A stretch of 64,000 nt of DNA from Vibrio tubiashii (GTDB lineage: Bacteria > Pseudomonadota > Gammaproteobacteria > Enterobacterales > Vibrionaceae), in contig JRWQ01000003.1 of NCBI GenBank assembly GCA_000775715.1, forward strand, positions 62,001 through 126,000. Reading direction: 5' to 3'. A program made the translations under genes and the position numbers. Of the stretch, positions 51,502 to 61,330 are shown one piece after another. Each line of letters opens with the position of its first letter. The first letter of the stretch is position 1. The notes beneath the pieces are model-generated. The model was not told the DNA's origin. It worked only from the letters and a program-made list of their open reading frames with translations, and did no database searches.

Positions 51502-51891
51502 CTATCGACATCGCTTTCGCCAACTTCCTAGCGAAACCTTGTTTTGTTCCTCGATACAAGGGAGAAGCAACAGCTCCTCTCCTTCAATAAAATAAACAGC
51601 GTTCTGTTGGTATTTTCGCCCAAGTTTTATCGCTTCATCGGCCGTTATTTGAACCGCAAAACTCGCTTCCATCCAAGAGAAATCCTTATTCCCAACTTGG
51701 ATCTCACACCAACAAGTATGGCTTATTTCCCGAGCTAAGTACTGATTACTTCTGTCATTATCTTTCTTTGACAGCAACTCACTCTTTGGGTTCCAGGCCG
51801 TGATAATAGCAAAACTGCTGAATGAAATCTGTTGTTCGAAATGAAAATAGGGGTCGCAGTATGCCTGCCAAAGGAGTGAATCTATCGCCAT
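51502..51891 (-). CDS. DUF3293 family protein
   Basis: This 129-residue protein resembles DUF3293, a family of small cytosolic proteins known mainly from vibrios and other gammaproteobacteria. It shows the typical FAIITAWNPKS, SWMEASFAV and the ending-region pattern A-x-x-LG-x-x-x-x-Q-NAVYFIEG. I start at the ATG at 51891, which has AAGG about 10 nt upstream. No catalytic motif is visible and no function is known. The FNR palindrome at 51949-51962 lies about 58 bp upstream of this start as well as upstream of arcA. Confidence 0.72.
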   Translation of the reverse strand: MAIDSLLWQAYCDPYFHFEQQISFSSFAIITAWNPKSELLSKKDNDRSNQYLAREISHTCWCEIQVGNKDFSWMEASFAVQITADEAIKLGRKYQQNAVYFIEGEELLLLPCIEEQNKVSLGSWRKRCR

Positions 51892-52215
51892 AACAACCAA
51901 ACCTTACACATTTAATCGACACTATTAATATTTGTTACATTCCAACTCTTGATATAAATCAACAAAGTGATTGGAATTAACATTTGAGCGTTGTTAGCAT
52001 GCTGTTAACATTATAGAATCCGCCTCAAAGACTAATAGAATAAGAGGATTAGGACCTCTTAGTATAGAAATGCAGCACCAAGGATGGCGGGCAATCAAAG
52101 AGCGTGTTTTTTTACAATCTTTGGTTTATTATCAACATCACATTACCTGTATGTTATGTTTTTGCCTAGAATTTATTCTGTTAGCACAAATTTTTCACAA
52201 ATTTAGGTACCGCCA
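51892..52215. other. arcA upstream regulatory region
   Basis: This 324-bp divergent region holds a perfect FNR palindrome (51949-51962). A candidate promoter has TTGTTA at 51991-51996 and TATAGA at 52012-52017, which would put the FNR centre near -68. The resulting leader would be about 190 nt, including a 6-bp hairpin (AAGAGG/CCTCTT, about 52032-52050). A 62-codon frame from 52070 overlaps arcA and is judged spurious. Confidence 0.5.
51949..51962. promoter_or_regulatory. Perfect FNR-binding palindrome upstream of arcA
   Basis: TTGATATAAATCAA matches the FNR consensus TTGAT-N4-ATCAA at all ten specified positions. FNR activates arcA under anoxia in Escherichia. The site could also act on the divergent DUF3293 gene. 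Confidence 0.75.
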
Positions 52216-52932
52216 ATGCAAACCCCGCACATTCTTATTGTTGAAGATGAGCAAGTAACTCGTAACACTCTAAAGAGCATTTTTGAGGCAGAGGGATACG
52301 CTGTATTCGAGGCCAGCGACGGTGAAGAAATGCACCAGGTTCTGTCAGACAACCAAGTCAACTTGGTTATCATGGACATTAATCTGCCAGGCAAGAATGG
52401 TTTACTGCTAGCTCGTGAACTACGTGAGCAAGCTAATGTTGCACTGATGTTCTTAACGGGCCGTGACAACGAAGTAGACAAGATTCTTGGTCTTGAAATC
52501 GGTGCAGATGATTACATCACAAAACCTTTCAACCCGCGTGAACTGACTATCCGTGCTCGTAACCTACTCAATCGCTCAATGAACTCTAGTGCTGTAAGTG
52601 AAGAGAAACGTAGCGTAGAAAAATATGAGTTCAATGGTTGGGTACTAGATATCAACAGCCGCTCATTAGTTAGCCCTAGTGGCGATGGCTACAAGCTACC
52701 ACGCTCTGAGTTCCGTGCCCTACTTCACTTCTGTGAAAACCCAGGCAAGATCCAAACTCGTGCAGACCTGCTTAAGAAAATGACAGGTCGTGAGCTTAAG
52801 CCACATGACCGTACTGTTGACGTAACAATTCGTCGTATTCGTAAGCACTTTGAATCAGTTTCTGGCACACCAGAAATCATTGCAACGATTCACGGTGAAG
52901 GCTACCGCTTCTGTGGTGATCTAGAAGAGTAA
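52216..52932 (+). CDS. arcA: Two-component response regulator ArcA
   Basis: ArcA is the OmpR-family regulator phosphorylated by ArcB under low oxygen; it represses aerobic respiratory genes. The 238-residue product has the receiver acidic pair E10-D11, phosphoacceptor D54 ([10 protein letters not shown]), the conserved T and K ([15 protein letters not shown]) and a C-terminal winged helix with [17 protein letters not shown] and the IHGEGYRF ending. It is transcribed alone from a region with a perfect FNR site and ends at a strong terminator. Its sensor gene arcB is about 45 kb to the left. Confidence 0.97.
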   Translation: MQTPHILIVEDEQVTRNTLKSIFEAEGYAVFEASDGEEMHQVLSDNQVNLVIMDINLPGKNGLLLARELREQANVALMFLTGRDNEVDKILGLEIGADDYITKPFNPRELTIRARNLLNRSMNSSAVSEEKRSVEKYEFNGWVLDINSRSLVSPSGDGYKLPRSEFRALLHFCENPGKIQTRADLLKKMTGRELKPHDRTVDVTIRRIRKHFESVSGTPEIIATIHGEGYRFCGDLEE

Positions 52933-52945
52933 TCAACTCTTTATC

Positions 52946-52974
52946 AAAAAATGGAGCCAACCGGCTCCATTTTT
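52946..52974. terminator. Intrinsic terminator after arcA
   Basis: A 12-bp stem (AAAAATGGAGCC/GGCTCCATTTTT) with an AACC loop ends arcA. Its A-run would also let it act on the minus strand. Confidence 0.88.
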
Positions 52975-52989
52975 GTATGTGTTGGATAT

Positions 52990-53020
52990 AAAAATACTCG
53001 CCATTTAGCGAGCATTTTTT
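52990..53020 (-). terminator. Intrinsic terminator after hldE
   Basis: On the minus strand, ATGCTCGC pairs with GGCGAGTAT around a short AT-rich loop and is followed by T5. It lies about 20 bp past the hldE stop. Confidence 0.7.
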
Positions 53021-53035
53021 GATTCGTAATAGAAA

Positions 53036-54466
53036 CTAGCCTCGGCCACCTTTAATTGCATCAATAATCTCAGTGGTGGAACAACCATCTTCGAAGTTAA
53101 GTACCTTCACTTCACCACCATTGGCGATAACTTCTTTACCGCCAGCAATCTCTTCTGGCTTGTAATCACCACCTTTTACTAGCAAGTCAGGTAGAACTTC
53201 AGAGATCAAACGCTGCGGCGTATCTTCACCGAAAGGCACCACCCAATCAACCGCACCAAGACCGGCTAATACTGCCATACGGCGATCCGTCGGGTTCACC
53301 GGGCGCCCTGGACCTTTAAGGCGTTTCACTGATTCATCGGTATTCACTGCAACAATCAAGCGGTCACCGAGCTCAGAGGCATGGTTTAAATAAGAGACAT
53401 GACCTGCATGAAGAATATCGAAACAACCATTGGTCATGACTACCTTCTCCCCTTTCGCCTGTGCCTGCTTCACTGCTTCAATCAAACTTTGCTCGGTAAT
53501 TACACCAAAGTCAGTGTCTTGGCTACCGTGAACCGCTTCAGCCAACTCAATAGTTGAAACCGTTGATGTACCAAGTTTACCAACAACCACACCAGCAGCA
53601 GCGTTAGCTAGGGCACATGCCTCATCAAGAGGCTTACCCGCCGCTACCGAAGCTGCCAATACAGAAATTACCGTATCCCCCGCCCCTGTTACGTCATAGA
53701 CTTCTTTCGCTTGAGTAGGAAGGTGGAAAGGTTCTTGACCACGGCGTAGTAGTGTCATGCCATGCTCACTGCGAGTAACCAGTAGTGCTTCGAAGTCAAA
53801 TTCTTCAATCAATGCTAAGCCTTTCTCGACTAGCTCTTGGTCTGTTTTTACCTTACCAACCACATGCTCAAATTCCGCCATATTTGGCGTCAGTAGTGTT
53901 GCGCCACGGTAACGTTCAAAGTCCGCACCTTTGGGGTCGATGAACACTGGCACTTTAGCAGCACGCGCTTTTTGAATAAACTGCTGCACATGCTCTAGAG
54001 CACCTTTAGCGTAATCAGACAGAACGACTGATTTTACTTTTGGCAGGGCTTGTTCCATACGGTCTAAGATAAGTTCAGCGTCTACGTTTTCAAACTTGTC
54101 TTCGAAATCCAAACGGATTAATTGCTGACCTCGGCTCAATACACGAAGCTTAGTAATGGTCGGATAATTAGGTAAGCCAACAAAATCACATTTCACTTTC
54201 AGTGCAGATAGCGTTTCGTTCAGTACTTTGGCAGGCTCATCAATTCCCGTTAAGCCAACAATATGAGCATGACCACCAAGAGAGGCGATATTCATTGCTA
54301 CGTTTGCAGCACCGCCAGGGCGCTCCTCATTGTTTTCTACTTTTACTACAGGAACAGGAGCTTCTGGTGAAATTCGCCCAGTCGGGCCGTACCAGTAGCG
54401 ATCTAACATGACATCGCCGACAATCAGCACCCCAGAGTCGCTGTAGTTAGGTAGGATTGGCTTCAT
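53036..54466 (-). CDS. hldE: Bifunctional heptose-7-phosphate kinase / heptose-1-phosphate adenylyltransferase
   Basis: HldE makes the ADP-heptose precursor for the LPS inner core. The N-terminal ribokinase-like domain (about 1-320) has the glycine-rich [15 protein letters not shown] and the GAGD anion hole with catalytic D264. The C-terminal nucleotidyltransferase domain starts [16 protein letters not shown] (HxGH motif, about residue 345). The 476-residue length matches the fused enterobacterial enzyme. GGAGA lies before the ATG. It follows glnE after 49 bp, as in Escherichia (ygiF-glnE-hldE), so cotranscription is likely. Confidence 0.96.
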   Translation of the reverse strand: MKPILPNYSDSGVLIVGDVMLDRYWYGPTGRISPEAPVPVVKVENNEERPGGAANVAMNIASLGGHAHIVGLTGIDEPAKVLNETLSALKVKCDFVGLPNYPTITKLRVLSRGQQLIRLDFEDKFENVDAELILDRMEQALPKVKSVVLSDYAKGALEHVQQFIQKARAAKVPVFIDPKGADFERYRGATLLTPNMAEFEHVVGKVKTDQELVEKGLALIEEFDFEALLVTRSEHGMTLLRRGQEPFHLPTQAKEVYDVTGAGDTVISVLAASVAAGKPLDEACALANAAAGVVVGKLGTSTVSTIELAEAVHGSQDTDFGVITEQSLIEAVKQAQAKGEKVVMTNGCFDILHAGHVSYLNHASELGDRLIVAVNTDESVKRLKGPGRPVNPTDRRMAVLAGLGAVDWVVPFGEDTPQRLISEVLPDLLVKGGDYKPEEIAGGKEVIANGGEVKVLNFEDGCSTTEIIDAIKGGRG

Positions 54467-54515
54467 TATGGTTCTCCAAATTCTATTTCGGGCAAGAGTT
54501 TAGCATAATTCCTAG

Positions 54516-57356
54516 CTATTCTAACCACTCATGCCATAGTTTAGTCACAAGCTCGCGCTCGTTGGTAAACTTGTCCTCTGCGACGTCAGCGTCCAAGTTC
54601 AACAAATTGCGGTGATGAATTTGATCACGCATTGTCGTGTAGGCATTGGTCAAAGCCATTGCCGCCCCTTCTTCCAGGATTCCTTGAGCCATCATGCTTT
54701 CAAAAATCCGTACGTTATCACTCCAACGGGTCAACTTAGGTTTTTGATGGCTGTAACGTAAGACAAGATATTGAGCTAAGAATTCAACGTCGGTGATGCC
54801 GCCGGGGTCTTGCTTAAGCATAAAGCGGCCTGCTTTTTTACCACCAAGATGCTCACGCATTTTCACACGCATTTCAGACACATCTTTGATCAACTTAGCT
54901 TCGTCTCGCTCTAAGCTGAGAATGTCGTGACGAGTTTGGGCAAATACTCGCTGAAGCGGCTCATCACCATAGATCATACGCGCACGGACTAGCGCCTGAT
55001 GTTCCCATGTCCACGCTTCTTTCCTCTGATATTCATCAAACGCATCGGTAGGGCTAACCAACAAACCAGAAGCCCCCGAAGGACGCAAACGGGTATCGAC
55101 TTCGTACAAGATCCCCGATGCAGTTCGAGTGGAGAAGATATGAATAATGCGCTGTGCTAAGCGCAAATAGAACTGTCGACCATCGATCTCTTTTTTACCA
55201 TCGGTGTACACATGAACAGGGCAATCGTGGATGAACACAATATCAAGGTCCGAGTTATAACCTAACTCCCAACCACCAACTTTTCCGTAACCTACTACCG
55301 CAAAGCCTTTGCCATCACGCTCTTTAACGTGGGTTGGTTCTCCATACTTCTCCTTCATTTGCAGCCAAGCTTGGTTGATTACCGACTCTACAATCGCTTC
55401 CGCAAGATAGGTTAAATGATCGCTGACCTTCATCACCGGCAAAACACCCGCTATATCCGCTGCAGCAATTCTCAAGATGCAGATTTGCTTAAACTGACGC
55501 AACGCTTCCATCTGCTGTTCCATATCATCTTCAGGAATCCGAGCAAGGAAGTCGCGCAGTTCAGTACGATAGCTCTCTAAAGGGACAGGATTGTAAAGCT
55601 GCTGAGGATCAATCAACTCATCCAGTAGAATGGGATAGCGCCCCAATTGCTCTGAAATCATTGGACTTGCGGTACACAAGCGAACCAACTGCACCAAAGC
55701 GGCTTGGTGCTCATCAAGCAACTCTAAATAGGTCGTGCGAGTCACAATCTTATGCAGTAAATGAAGCACCCGCGGCAAACCAAACTTGGCATCTTTATGA
55801 CTGAATATGGCGGCAAAGATCTTCGGCATCAGTTTATTGAGCACTTCACGGCCACGGGGACCTAGAGTTTTCTTGGCCAAATCACGCTTAAACTCAATAA
55901 TGGTTTGCGCCATTTTTTGCGGATCATCGGCTTTGATGTCTTGCTGCAAAATGTGCTCTATCACATCTTGTTTAGCCGCCATATCCCACAACTCATTAAA
56001 GTGTTGAGCAATATCTTGTGCTTCTTCCTCTTCCGCGCCGATGAGAGTATCAAACACTGCATGGACATTAGCCATATGCTGTTTAACCTCAGACATCAGT
56101 TCCGCCCACTGTTTGAAACCCATTGCCACAGCCAACTGCAACTGTTCAATATCAGACTCGGGTAGCGTCTGCGTCTGCTTGTCAGCCATAGCTTGAAGAA
56201 GGTTCTCTAAACGGCGCAAAAACTTGTACGCCGCACGTAAATGAGCGGTTTCGCTCGCCTCCAACTGCTCAAGTTCCTCAATAGCATCAATAGTTTGCAA
56301 CAGACCTCGTTGGCGCAGGCTTGGCTCTCGGCCGCCACGAATAAGCTGAAATACTTGAGCGATAAATTCAATTTCTCGAATGCCACCAGCCCCAAGTTTA
56401 ATGTTGTTACTCAGTCCACGACGGCGAACTTCGCTACTGATCATCGATTTCATTCGACGCAATGACTGAATCGCACTGAAATCGATGTAACGACGAAAAA
56501 CAAATGGACGTAGCATTTGGCGCAGCTCTTGGTATTGCGGGTACATTTCACTGCCCATCACGCGAGCTTTGATCATTGCATAGCGTTCCCAATCACGCCC
56601 CTGCTCTTGATAGTAATCCTCTAATGCTGCATAACTCATCACAAGTGGGCCACTGTCTCCAAAAGGTCGTAAGCGCATATCCACGCGATAACAAAACCCA
56701 TCAAAGGTTTGTTGATCAAGAGCTTTAATGATGCGCTGCCCTAAACGAGTAAAGAACTGAGCGTTGGCAATACTGCGGCGAGTACCTTGAGTCTCACCAT
56801 TTTCTGGATAGGTAAAAATCAGATCGATATCAGACGAGAAGTTAAGCTCTCCACCACCAAGTTTACCCATACCTATGATCAACATAGGCTGCGCTTTGCC
56901 TTCCGCACACGTTGGTGTTCCCCACAGCTCGCAACACGCTTTGTATTGCCACTGATAGGTTTCAAATATCATCGCTTCTGCCAACTGCGATAAATGCTCT
57001 AGGCTCTGTTCAAGAGGCCATGATGCCGTAAAATCACGCCATGCTATATAGGTCATCTCTCGATTGCGAAACTGCCTCAGTACTCGATGGCCTTGCATCT
57101 CATCGCTGCACTGACTCAATAGCTCGGCTAAACGCTCTCGATATTGCTCGCAGCGCGAGCTTTCTGCCAGCATATTTGGCAGTTCTTGAATTAAATGCTC
57201 GTCACCAGATAGCGTTTCAATAACAAACTGACTTAAACCAGCTACGTAGCTTAGCTGCTGTTGCAAGTCTTGTGGCCAGTTTTGAATTGCTTGTAATTGA
57301 GATAGTGACTCAAGGGCAGAATGGGAAATAACGCTCAGACGGTCGGGCAATTGCAT
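54516..57356 (-). CDS. glnE: Glutamine synthetase adenylyltransferase/deadenylylase GlnE
   Basis: GlnE tunes glutamine synthetase by adding or removing AMP in response to PII and glutamine. The 946-residue protein has two nucleotidyltransferase domains, each with a G-x-G...D-x-D metal site: GKLGGGELNFSSDIDLIF with D176 and D178 in the N-terminal half (deadenylylase), and GKVGGWELGYNSDLDIVF in the C-terminal half (adenylylase). A helical linker joins them. AAGGA precedes the ATG. With two GOGAT operons in the same window it links nitrogen assimilation genes, though not in one operon. Confidence 0.96.
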   Translation of the reverse strand: MQLPDRLSVISHSALESLSQLQAIQNWPQDLQQQLSYVAGLSQFVIETLSGDEHLIQELPNMLAESSRCEQYRERLAELLSQCSDEMQGHRVLRQFRNREMTYIAWRDFTASWPLEQSLEHLSQLAEAMIFETYQWQYKACCELWGTPTCAEGKAQPMLIIGMGKLGGGELNFSSDIDLIFTYPENGETQGTRRSIANAQFFTRLGQRIIKALDQQTFDGFCYRVDMRLRPFGDSGPLVMSYAALEDYYQEQGRDWERYAMIKARVMGSEMYPQYQELRQMLRPFVFRRYIDFSAIQSLRRMKSMISSEVRRRGLSNNIKLGAGGIREIEFIAQVFQLIRGGREPSLRQRGLLQTIDAIEELEQLEASETAHLRAAYKFLRRLENLLQAMADKQTQTLPESDIEQLQLAVAMGFKQWAELMSEVKQHMANVHAVFDTLIGAEEEEAQDIAQHFNELWDMAAKQDVIEHILQQDIKADDPQKMAQTIIEFKRDLAKKTLGPRGREVLNKLMPKIFAAIFSHKDAKFGLPRVLHLLHKIVTRTTYLELLDEHQAALVQLVRLCTASPMISEQLGRYPILLDELIDPQQLYNPVPLESYRTELRDFLARIPEDDMEQQMEALRQFKQICILRIAAADIAGVLPVMKVSDHLTYLAEAIVESVINQAWLQMKEKYGEPTHVKERDGKGFAVVGYGKVGGWELGYNSDLDIVFIHDCPVHVYTDGKKEIDGRQFYLRLAQRIIHIFSTRTASGILYEVDTRLRPSGASGLLVSPTDAFDEYQRKEAWTWEHQALVRARMIYGDEPLQRVFAQTRHDILSLERDEAKLIKDVSEMRVKMREHLGGKKAGRFMLKQDPGGITDVEFLAQYLVLRYSHQKPKLTRWSDNVRIFESMMAQGILEEGAAMALTNAYTTMRDQIHHRNLLNLDADVAEDKFTNERELVTKLWHEWLE

Positions 57357-57402
57357 GGTTCATCCTTGTAGAGAAATGCCAATCAAGAGTACTTATACCA
57401 AT

Positions 57403-57435
57403 AAAAAACGCCCACTAGTAGCTAGTGAGCGTTTT
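57403..57435 (-). terminator. Intrinsic terminator after the chemoreceptor gene
   Basis: AAAACGC-x-CACTAG pairs with CTAGTG-x-GCGTTTT around TAG, with a T-run on the minus strand. It separates the MCP gene from glnE. Confidence 0.82.
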
Positions 57436-57455
57436 GTATCGGTGAAGTTGAGAAG

Positions 57456-58712
57456 CTATACCTTAAACGAGGTAATTTTTTGGTCTAGTTCTTCAGCGTT
57501 CTGTTGCATAATTTCAGACGTTTCTAGTAGCTCAGAGACGACTGTCACTGATGCTTCAACCAGTTCACGCACATTGGTGAGATTCTGGTTCATCTCTTCT
57601 GCCACACTGCTCTGCTCGCCGGCCGCTGTCGCAATCTGGAAGTTCATATCATTGATTTGGTGAACCTGACCAACAATGCCGTCTAACTCACTACCTGCGT
57701 TAGTTACCAGTTCAACACCTTCCGCTGCTTCTACAACACTCTTCTCCATCAGTTCTACCGCGGAGTTAGCACTTGATTGCAGTTGAGTGATCATTTCTTG
57801 AATTTCAACCGTTGCTTGTTGAGTGCGTTGAGCAAGGTTACGTACTTCATCCGCTACAACAGCAAATCCGCGACCAGCTTCACCGGCACGTGCGGCTTCA
57901 ATCGCTGCATTTAATGCCAGTAAGTTAGTCTGTTCTGAGATGCCTTGGATCGTACCAACCACACTGCCAATCGACTCAACGCTCTCTTCAACTTGGTTCA
58001 CCGCTTGAGCTGAAGCAGAGATGTCTTGTGAAAGCTCGCTGATTTTAACCACAGTATCTTGAACGAAACGTTGACCTGTTGCTGCCTGAGTTGAAGCACT
58101 TTCAGTCAATGAAGAGGCATTTTGCGCATGATCAGCGACAGTTTGTACCGTTGAGGTCATCTCACTCATTGCGGTCGCGAGTTGGTCGATCTCATTGAAC
58201 TCTTCTTGAGCCGACTCTTTCGTCTCAGACATGCTTAGTGTCATAACTTCCGTCAAACCAGAAAGTTCTTGAGAAGCCTCAACTTGCATGCGGATAACTT
58301 CATGAAGCTGCATACGAGTTTTTTCTAGCTCGCGCGCTACGTCGCCGTACTCATCTTTACATTCCATATTGATCGGTGAAGAGAGATCTTTTTGTGCCAT
58401 CAATTTGATTGAGTCACTCAAGTACTGAGTCTGACGTAACATGACCCGAGCAGCAAACAGCAACAAAGCGACAAACATAGTGATCATAATAATGGTCTGC
58501 CACACAACTCGAACTAAATAGTCTTCATAATGCTCCTGAGCAACTTGCGCATTTTGCGACACTGCCAGAATGGAATCGTAGAAGATACTTGCATCCCATA
58601 GTTGCTTACTAATGATCAGCAAAGTACTGAACACCATCAACATCACCATCTTGGGCACTAAGCGCACATCCGTGATCACTCGCTCCCATGGCTTAAATGC
58701 CAATTTGGTCAT
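57456..58712 (-). CDS. Methyl-accepting chemotaxis protein with minimal periplasmic domain
   Basis: This 418-residue chemoreceptor has membrane helices at about 20-35 and 68-89, leaving only about 32 periplasmic residues. A HAMP-like segment follows (about 90-145), then a long coiled-coil signalling domain with the invariant tip [35 protein letters not shown]. The tiny outer loop is too small for a usual ligand domain, so it may sense membrane or internal state, or work with a partner protein. GGAG precedes the ATG. It lies between glnE and ygiF, which are adjacent in Escherichia. The ligand is unknown. Confidence 0.9.
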   Translation of the reverse strand: MTKLAFKPWERVITDVRLVPKMVMLMVFSTLLIISKQLWDASIFYDSILAVSQNAQVAQEHYEDYLVRVVWQTIIMITMFVALLLFAARVMLRQTQYLSDSIKLMAQKDLSSPINMECKDEYGDVARELEKTRMQLHEVIRMQVEASQELSGLTEVMTLSMSETKESAQEEFNEIDQLATAMSEMTSTVQTVADHAQNASSLTESASTQAATGQRFVQDTVVKISELSQDISASAQAVNQVEESVESIGSVVGTIQGISEQTNLLALNAAIEAARAGEAGRGFAVVADEVRNLAQRTQQATVEIQEMITQLQSSANSAVELMEKSVVEAAEGVELVTNAGSELDGIVGQVHQINDMNFQIATAAGEQSSVAEEMNQNLTNVRELVEASVTVVSELLETSEIMQQNAEELDQKITSFKV

Positions 58713-58823
58713 TGTTCGTTCTCCATTTTGTCTATTTTGTATTTGCAGCGCTTTGTACTAGAGTGAGCGTATTGGGGACTCAATCCTCTGGTTTCACTGC
58801 ATTTTATTTATTTCGAGCCTCGT

Positions 58824-59585
58824 ATGAATAAAGATAATATCAAAAACGATACAAAGCCGATGAGCTTGCTATCACTAATCCTGTCTTTTATGGCGCTATT
58901 TGTGATCTCTGGCTTATTATTTTTTCCGTTGGACCCAAAAACTCGACAAGTACTTATCGGCCTAGACTTCATAATCTGTAGCATATTCATACTGCAACTA
59001 AGTATAGATTTGATCCGCTCTACAGATCGTATGCAATTTATGCAACGTCACTGGATAGATTTCGTGGCAAGTATCCCTATGGTTGAGCCGCTACGCTACG
59101 CGAGGTTATTCTCGATTTTGCGAGTGATATTGGTTATCCGATCAAGCCGTGGCGTAATCAGGCAACTGCTAAAGAATAGACAAGAGACAACTTTAGCTTC
59201 GATTTTGCTATTGATGGTAATTTTGCTCACCGCAGGCTCAAGCATGATGCTATTTTTAGAAGGGCATGCGGCCACTGCCAATATTCGTGATGGTGGCGAT
59301 GCCATGTGGTGGGCACTTGTGACGATCTCTACTGTGGGCTACGGCGACCACTATCCAGTGACCAACGCAGGACGTATTCTAGCCGCAGGCTTGATCATTT
59401 GCGGGGTGGGATTATTCGGTATGATTTCAGGCCTAGTGACTTCAATGATCACTTCACCATCAAAATCTCAAACTAACCGTTCAGAGAATAAAGAGCGCCT
59501 GCTAATAGAGTTAGTAGAAAAGCAAAATGAAATGCTAAAGCGCTTAGATCGAATAGAACAGCAACAACAAAAAAGGGATCGTTAA
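58824..59585 (+). CDS. Voltage-gated-like potassium channel
   Basis: This 253-residue inner-membrane protein has six predicted helices: S1 about 16-34, S2 42-64, S3 75-90, S4 91-110, S5 124-145 and S6 185-210. The K+ selectivity filter TVGYGD lies at 170-175. S4 carries spaced arginines (RYARLFSILRVILVIRSSRG), which suggests voltage sensing. The C-terminal tail (about 215-253) is charged and coiled-coil-like, with no RCK domain. It is transcribed alone, opposite to its neighbours. The stop codon lies in the terminator loop. Physiological role unknown. Confidence 0.88.
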   Translation: MNKDNIKNDTKPMSLLSLILSFMALFVISGLLFFPLDPKTRQVLIGLDFIICSIFILQLSIDLIRSTDRMQFMQRHWIDFVASIPMVEPLRYARLFSILRVILVIRSSRGVIRQLLKNRQETTLASILLLMVILLTAGSSMMLFLEGHAATANIRDGGDAMWWALVTISTVGYGDHYPVTNAGRILAAGLIICGVGLFGMISGLVTSMITSPSKSQTNRSENKERLLIELVEKQNEMLKRLDRIEQQQQKRDR

Positions 59586-59597
59586 TGATCCCTTTAT
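59569..59597. terminator. Bidirectional terminator, K+ channel / ygiF
   Basis: The stem AAAGGGATC/GATCCCTTT with loop GTTAAT includes the channel stop codon. A-runs and T-rich flanks let it serve both convergent genes. Confidence 0.78.
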
Positions 59598-59612
59598 CAT
59601 TGTGACATGGCT

Positions 59613-61130
59613 CTAATCACGCCAGTATGGTTCCGCTTCGATACAAATAACTCGCGTCTGCTCCATCGCATGAAGAATGGAGCTTTCTTGTCGAGCCAAC
59701 CAACGTTCGAGCTGCTCGCGCTCTTCGCCCTCTAGCTTTTCCACTAATTGCTCCAATGTTTTCAGCTTAAGAAGATCATCGGTTCCATGAAGCAAATCAC
59801 TCCATGGTAGGCGGAAGCCATCTCGCTCCTCGATATCGAATAAGCTCGCAAAGCTCAACCCTGTATAGAGGTTGCGCATTAAGCGATACTGTTGTTGGAT
59901 ATAGTCTGAACTAGTAAGAGTCTGTTCCGGCGGAAAAGCCTCCATGAGCTCCGCCCAAGTTCGGTCCAGTTGCTGCACTGCGAAGTGTCCAACCTCAAAC
60001 GCCATCTTGTCACGAGATTTTTCATCTAAGAATGGCTGCCAGCCACGAGTTAAGATCCAACGACTCAGGTCGAGCAGTAATCCGGTATAGCGCGCGGACT
60101 TAAGTAGCTCGAGAGTCTGATCACGATTTGGCAGTTGCTCCTGAAGCTCAGTTAACTCACCAACCAAGAACTTACGTGCATCCAATTTACGCAGTGCATG
60201 GCCTTTATCGGCAAGCAGGTCTTCTAAATAGTCATAGTCGTTCAACCACTCTAGATCCTGCTCTAACCATTTGAGCTCTTGGCGCAAAATAGCGCTCGCA
60301 CGGCGCGGAACGACCCCTCCATATACAGTCAAAATTTGGCGAATAAAGCTGATCGCGTTTTTAATTTCGTGCACGGCTTCGATTGATTCACGCTCAGTGT
60401 AGATTTGCTCATGGTAGTGCCAATGAGTCAACGCGTGCTCCAACGAGTTAATAAAGCAGGACTCAACCGTATCTGCCTTATCGGTGCGAACCAAAGATAG
60501 AGGTTTCACTTCGTCACCCTCATAGTCCATCGCTAAACGATAGCCCTTAGCCGCCTTACTTAAGTTGCCTAAACGCATTCCACCTTGCTCAGAAAAACTT
60601 CTTGCTAGAGTAAAAAGCGCATCGGTTTGACCAGATTTAAGCTCCAGTTCAACTTCACAGATAGGATCTTCTTTGTCGTTAGCCTCTACTTTACCTTGGT
60701 CAAAGGCCACTTCGACTTGACTACCATCAGGCATTCCAATCAACCACTGCTCACGAGTGAAGTTAGTCGAAAATAGAGGCTGCAATTCAGTTTGTAAGGT
60801 AGCGACATCTTTGCCAACAGGCCAAATATCTTGCGGATGTAAGGTTAGGTCGGGCTCGTTGCTGTCGTGCTCGGCATTGAACTCTGGTCGTTGATGTAAA
60901 CCCGCCACAACACGTCCGGCGGTTTTTACTGTCTGGATATAGACGCCATCAAAGCGACGAATACGAAGACCTATGTCATGTTGACGCAACCACTGGTCCG
61001 GCGTATCAAAATAAGTGTTCCCTAACTCTCGACAACTGTGCTGAAGTACTTTTGTTTCGGAGAGCTTTTCTCGCAAAGTCTCTGAAAATTCAGGAGAAAC
61101 AAAAAACTTCAGTTCTATCTCGGTTTCCAT
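59613..61130 (-). CDS. ygiF: CYTH-CHAD inorganic triphosphatase (YgiF-like)
   Basis: YgiF-type proteins join a CYTH triphosphatase tunnel to a CHAD domain; the Escherichia enzyme hydrolyses inorganic triphosphate. The start at 61130 (AAAGG 7 nt upstream) puts the E-x-E-x-K signature at E4-I-E6-L-K8. Further CYTH strands carry YFDTPDQWL, IRRFDGVYIQTVK and EVELELKSG. The CHAD domain (about 220-505) is helical with histidine/arginine-rich VHEIKNAISFIRQ. At 505 residues it is longer than the Escherichia protein. In Escherichia it precedes glnE; here an MCP and a channel gene intervene. Confidence 0.88.
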   Translation of the reverse strand: METEIELKFFVSPEFSETLREKLSETKVLQHSCRELGNTYFDTPDQWLRQHDIGLRIRRFDGVYIQTVKTAGRVVAGLHQRPEFNAEHDSNEPDLTLHPQDIWPVGKDVATLQTELQPLFSTNFTREQWLIGMPDGSQVEVAFDQGKVEANDKEDPICEVELELKSGQTDALFTLARSFSEQGGMRLGNLSKAAKGYRLAMDYEGDEVKPLSLVRTDKADTVESCFINSLEHALTHWHYHEQIYTERESIEAVHEIKNAISFIRQILTVYGGVVPRRASAILRQELKWLEQDLEWLNDYDYLEDLLADKGHALRKLDARKFLVGELTELQEQLPNRDQTLELLKSARYTGLLLDLSRWILTRGWQPFLDEKSRDKMAFEVGHFAVQQLDRTWAELMEAFPPEQTLTSSDYIQQQYRLMRNLYTGLSFASLFDIEERDGFRLPWSDLLHGTDDLLKLKTLEQLVEKLEGEEREQLERWLARQESSILHAMEQTRVICIEAEPYWRD

Positions 61131-61330
61131 AACTATACCTTTCAAAGCAGATAGAGACAGGATATTGCCTATTTTCTTACTCGGCAAGAAAGAAATATCG
61201 CGCCAATGATGATCTAAAACAGTTTTAATGAGTGATTTAATGGGTTAACATGCGCGCCTTTATAGCCATCGTTCAACATTTCGCCATGAAATGGTGTATG
61301 TTAGTTTTTAGGTTATATTAATTGGGTTGA

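Noticed and set aside
52070..52258. A 62-codon frame in the arcA leader beginning MQHQ, like thrL
   Set aside because: It runs into arcA in another frame, has no regulatory codon run or following terminator, and the resemblance to thrL is limited to the first four residues.
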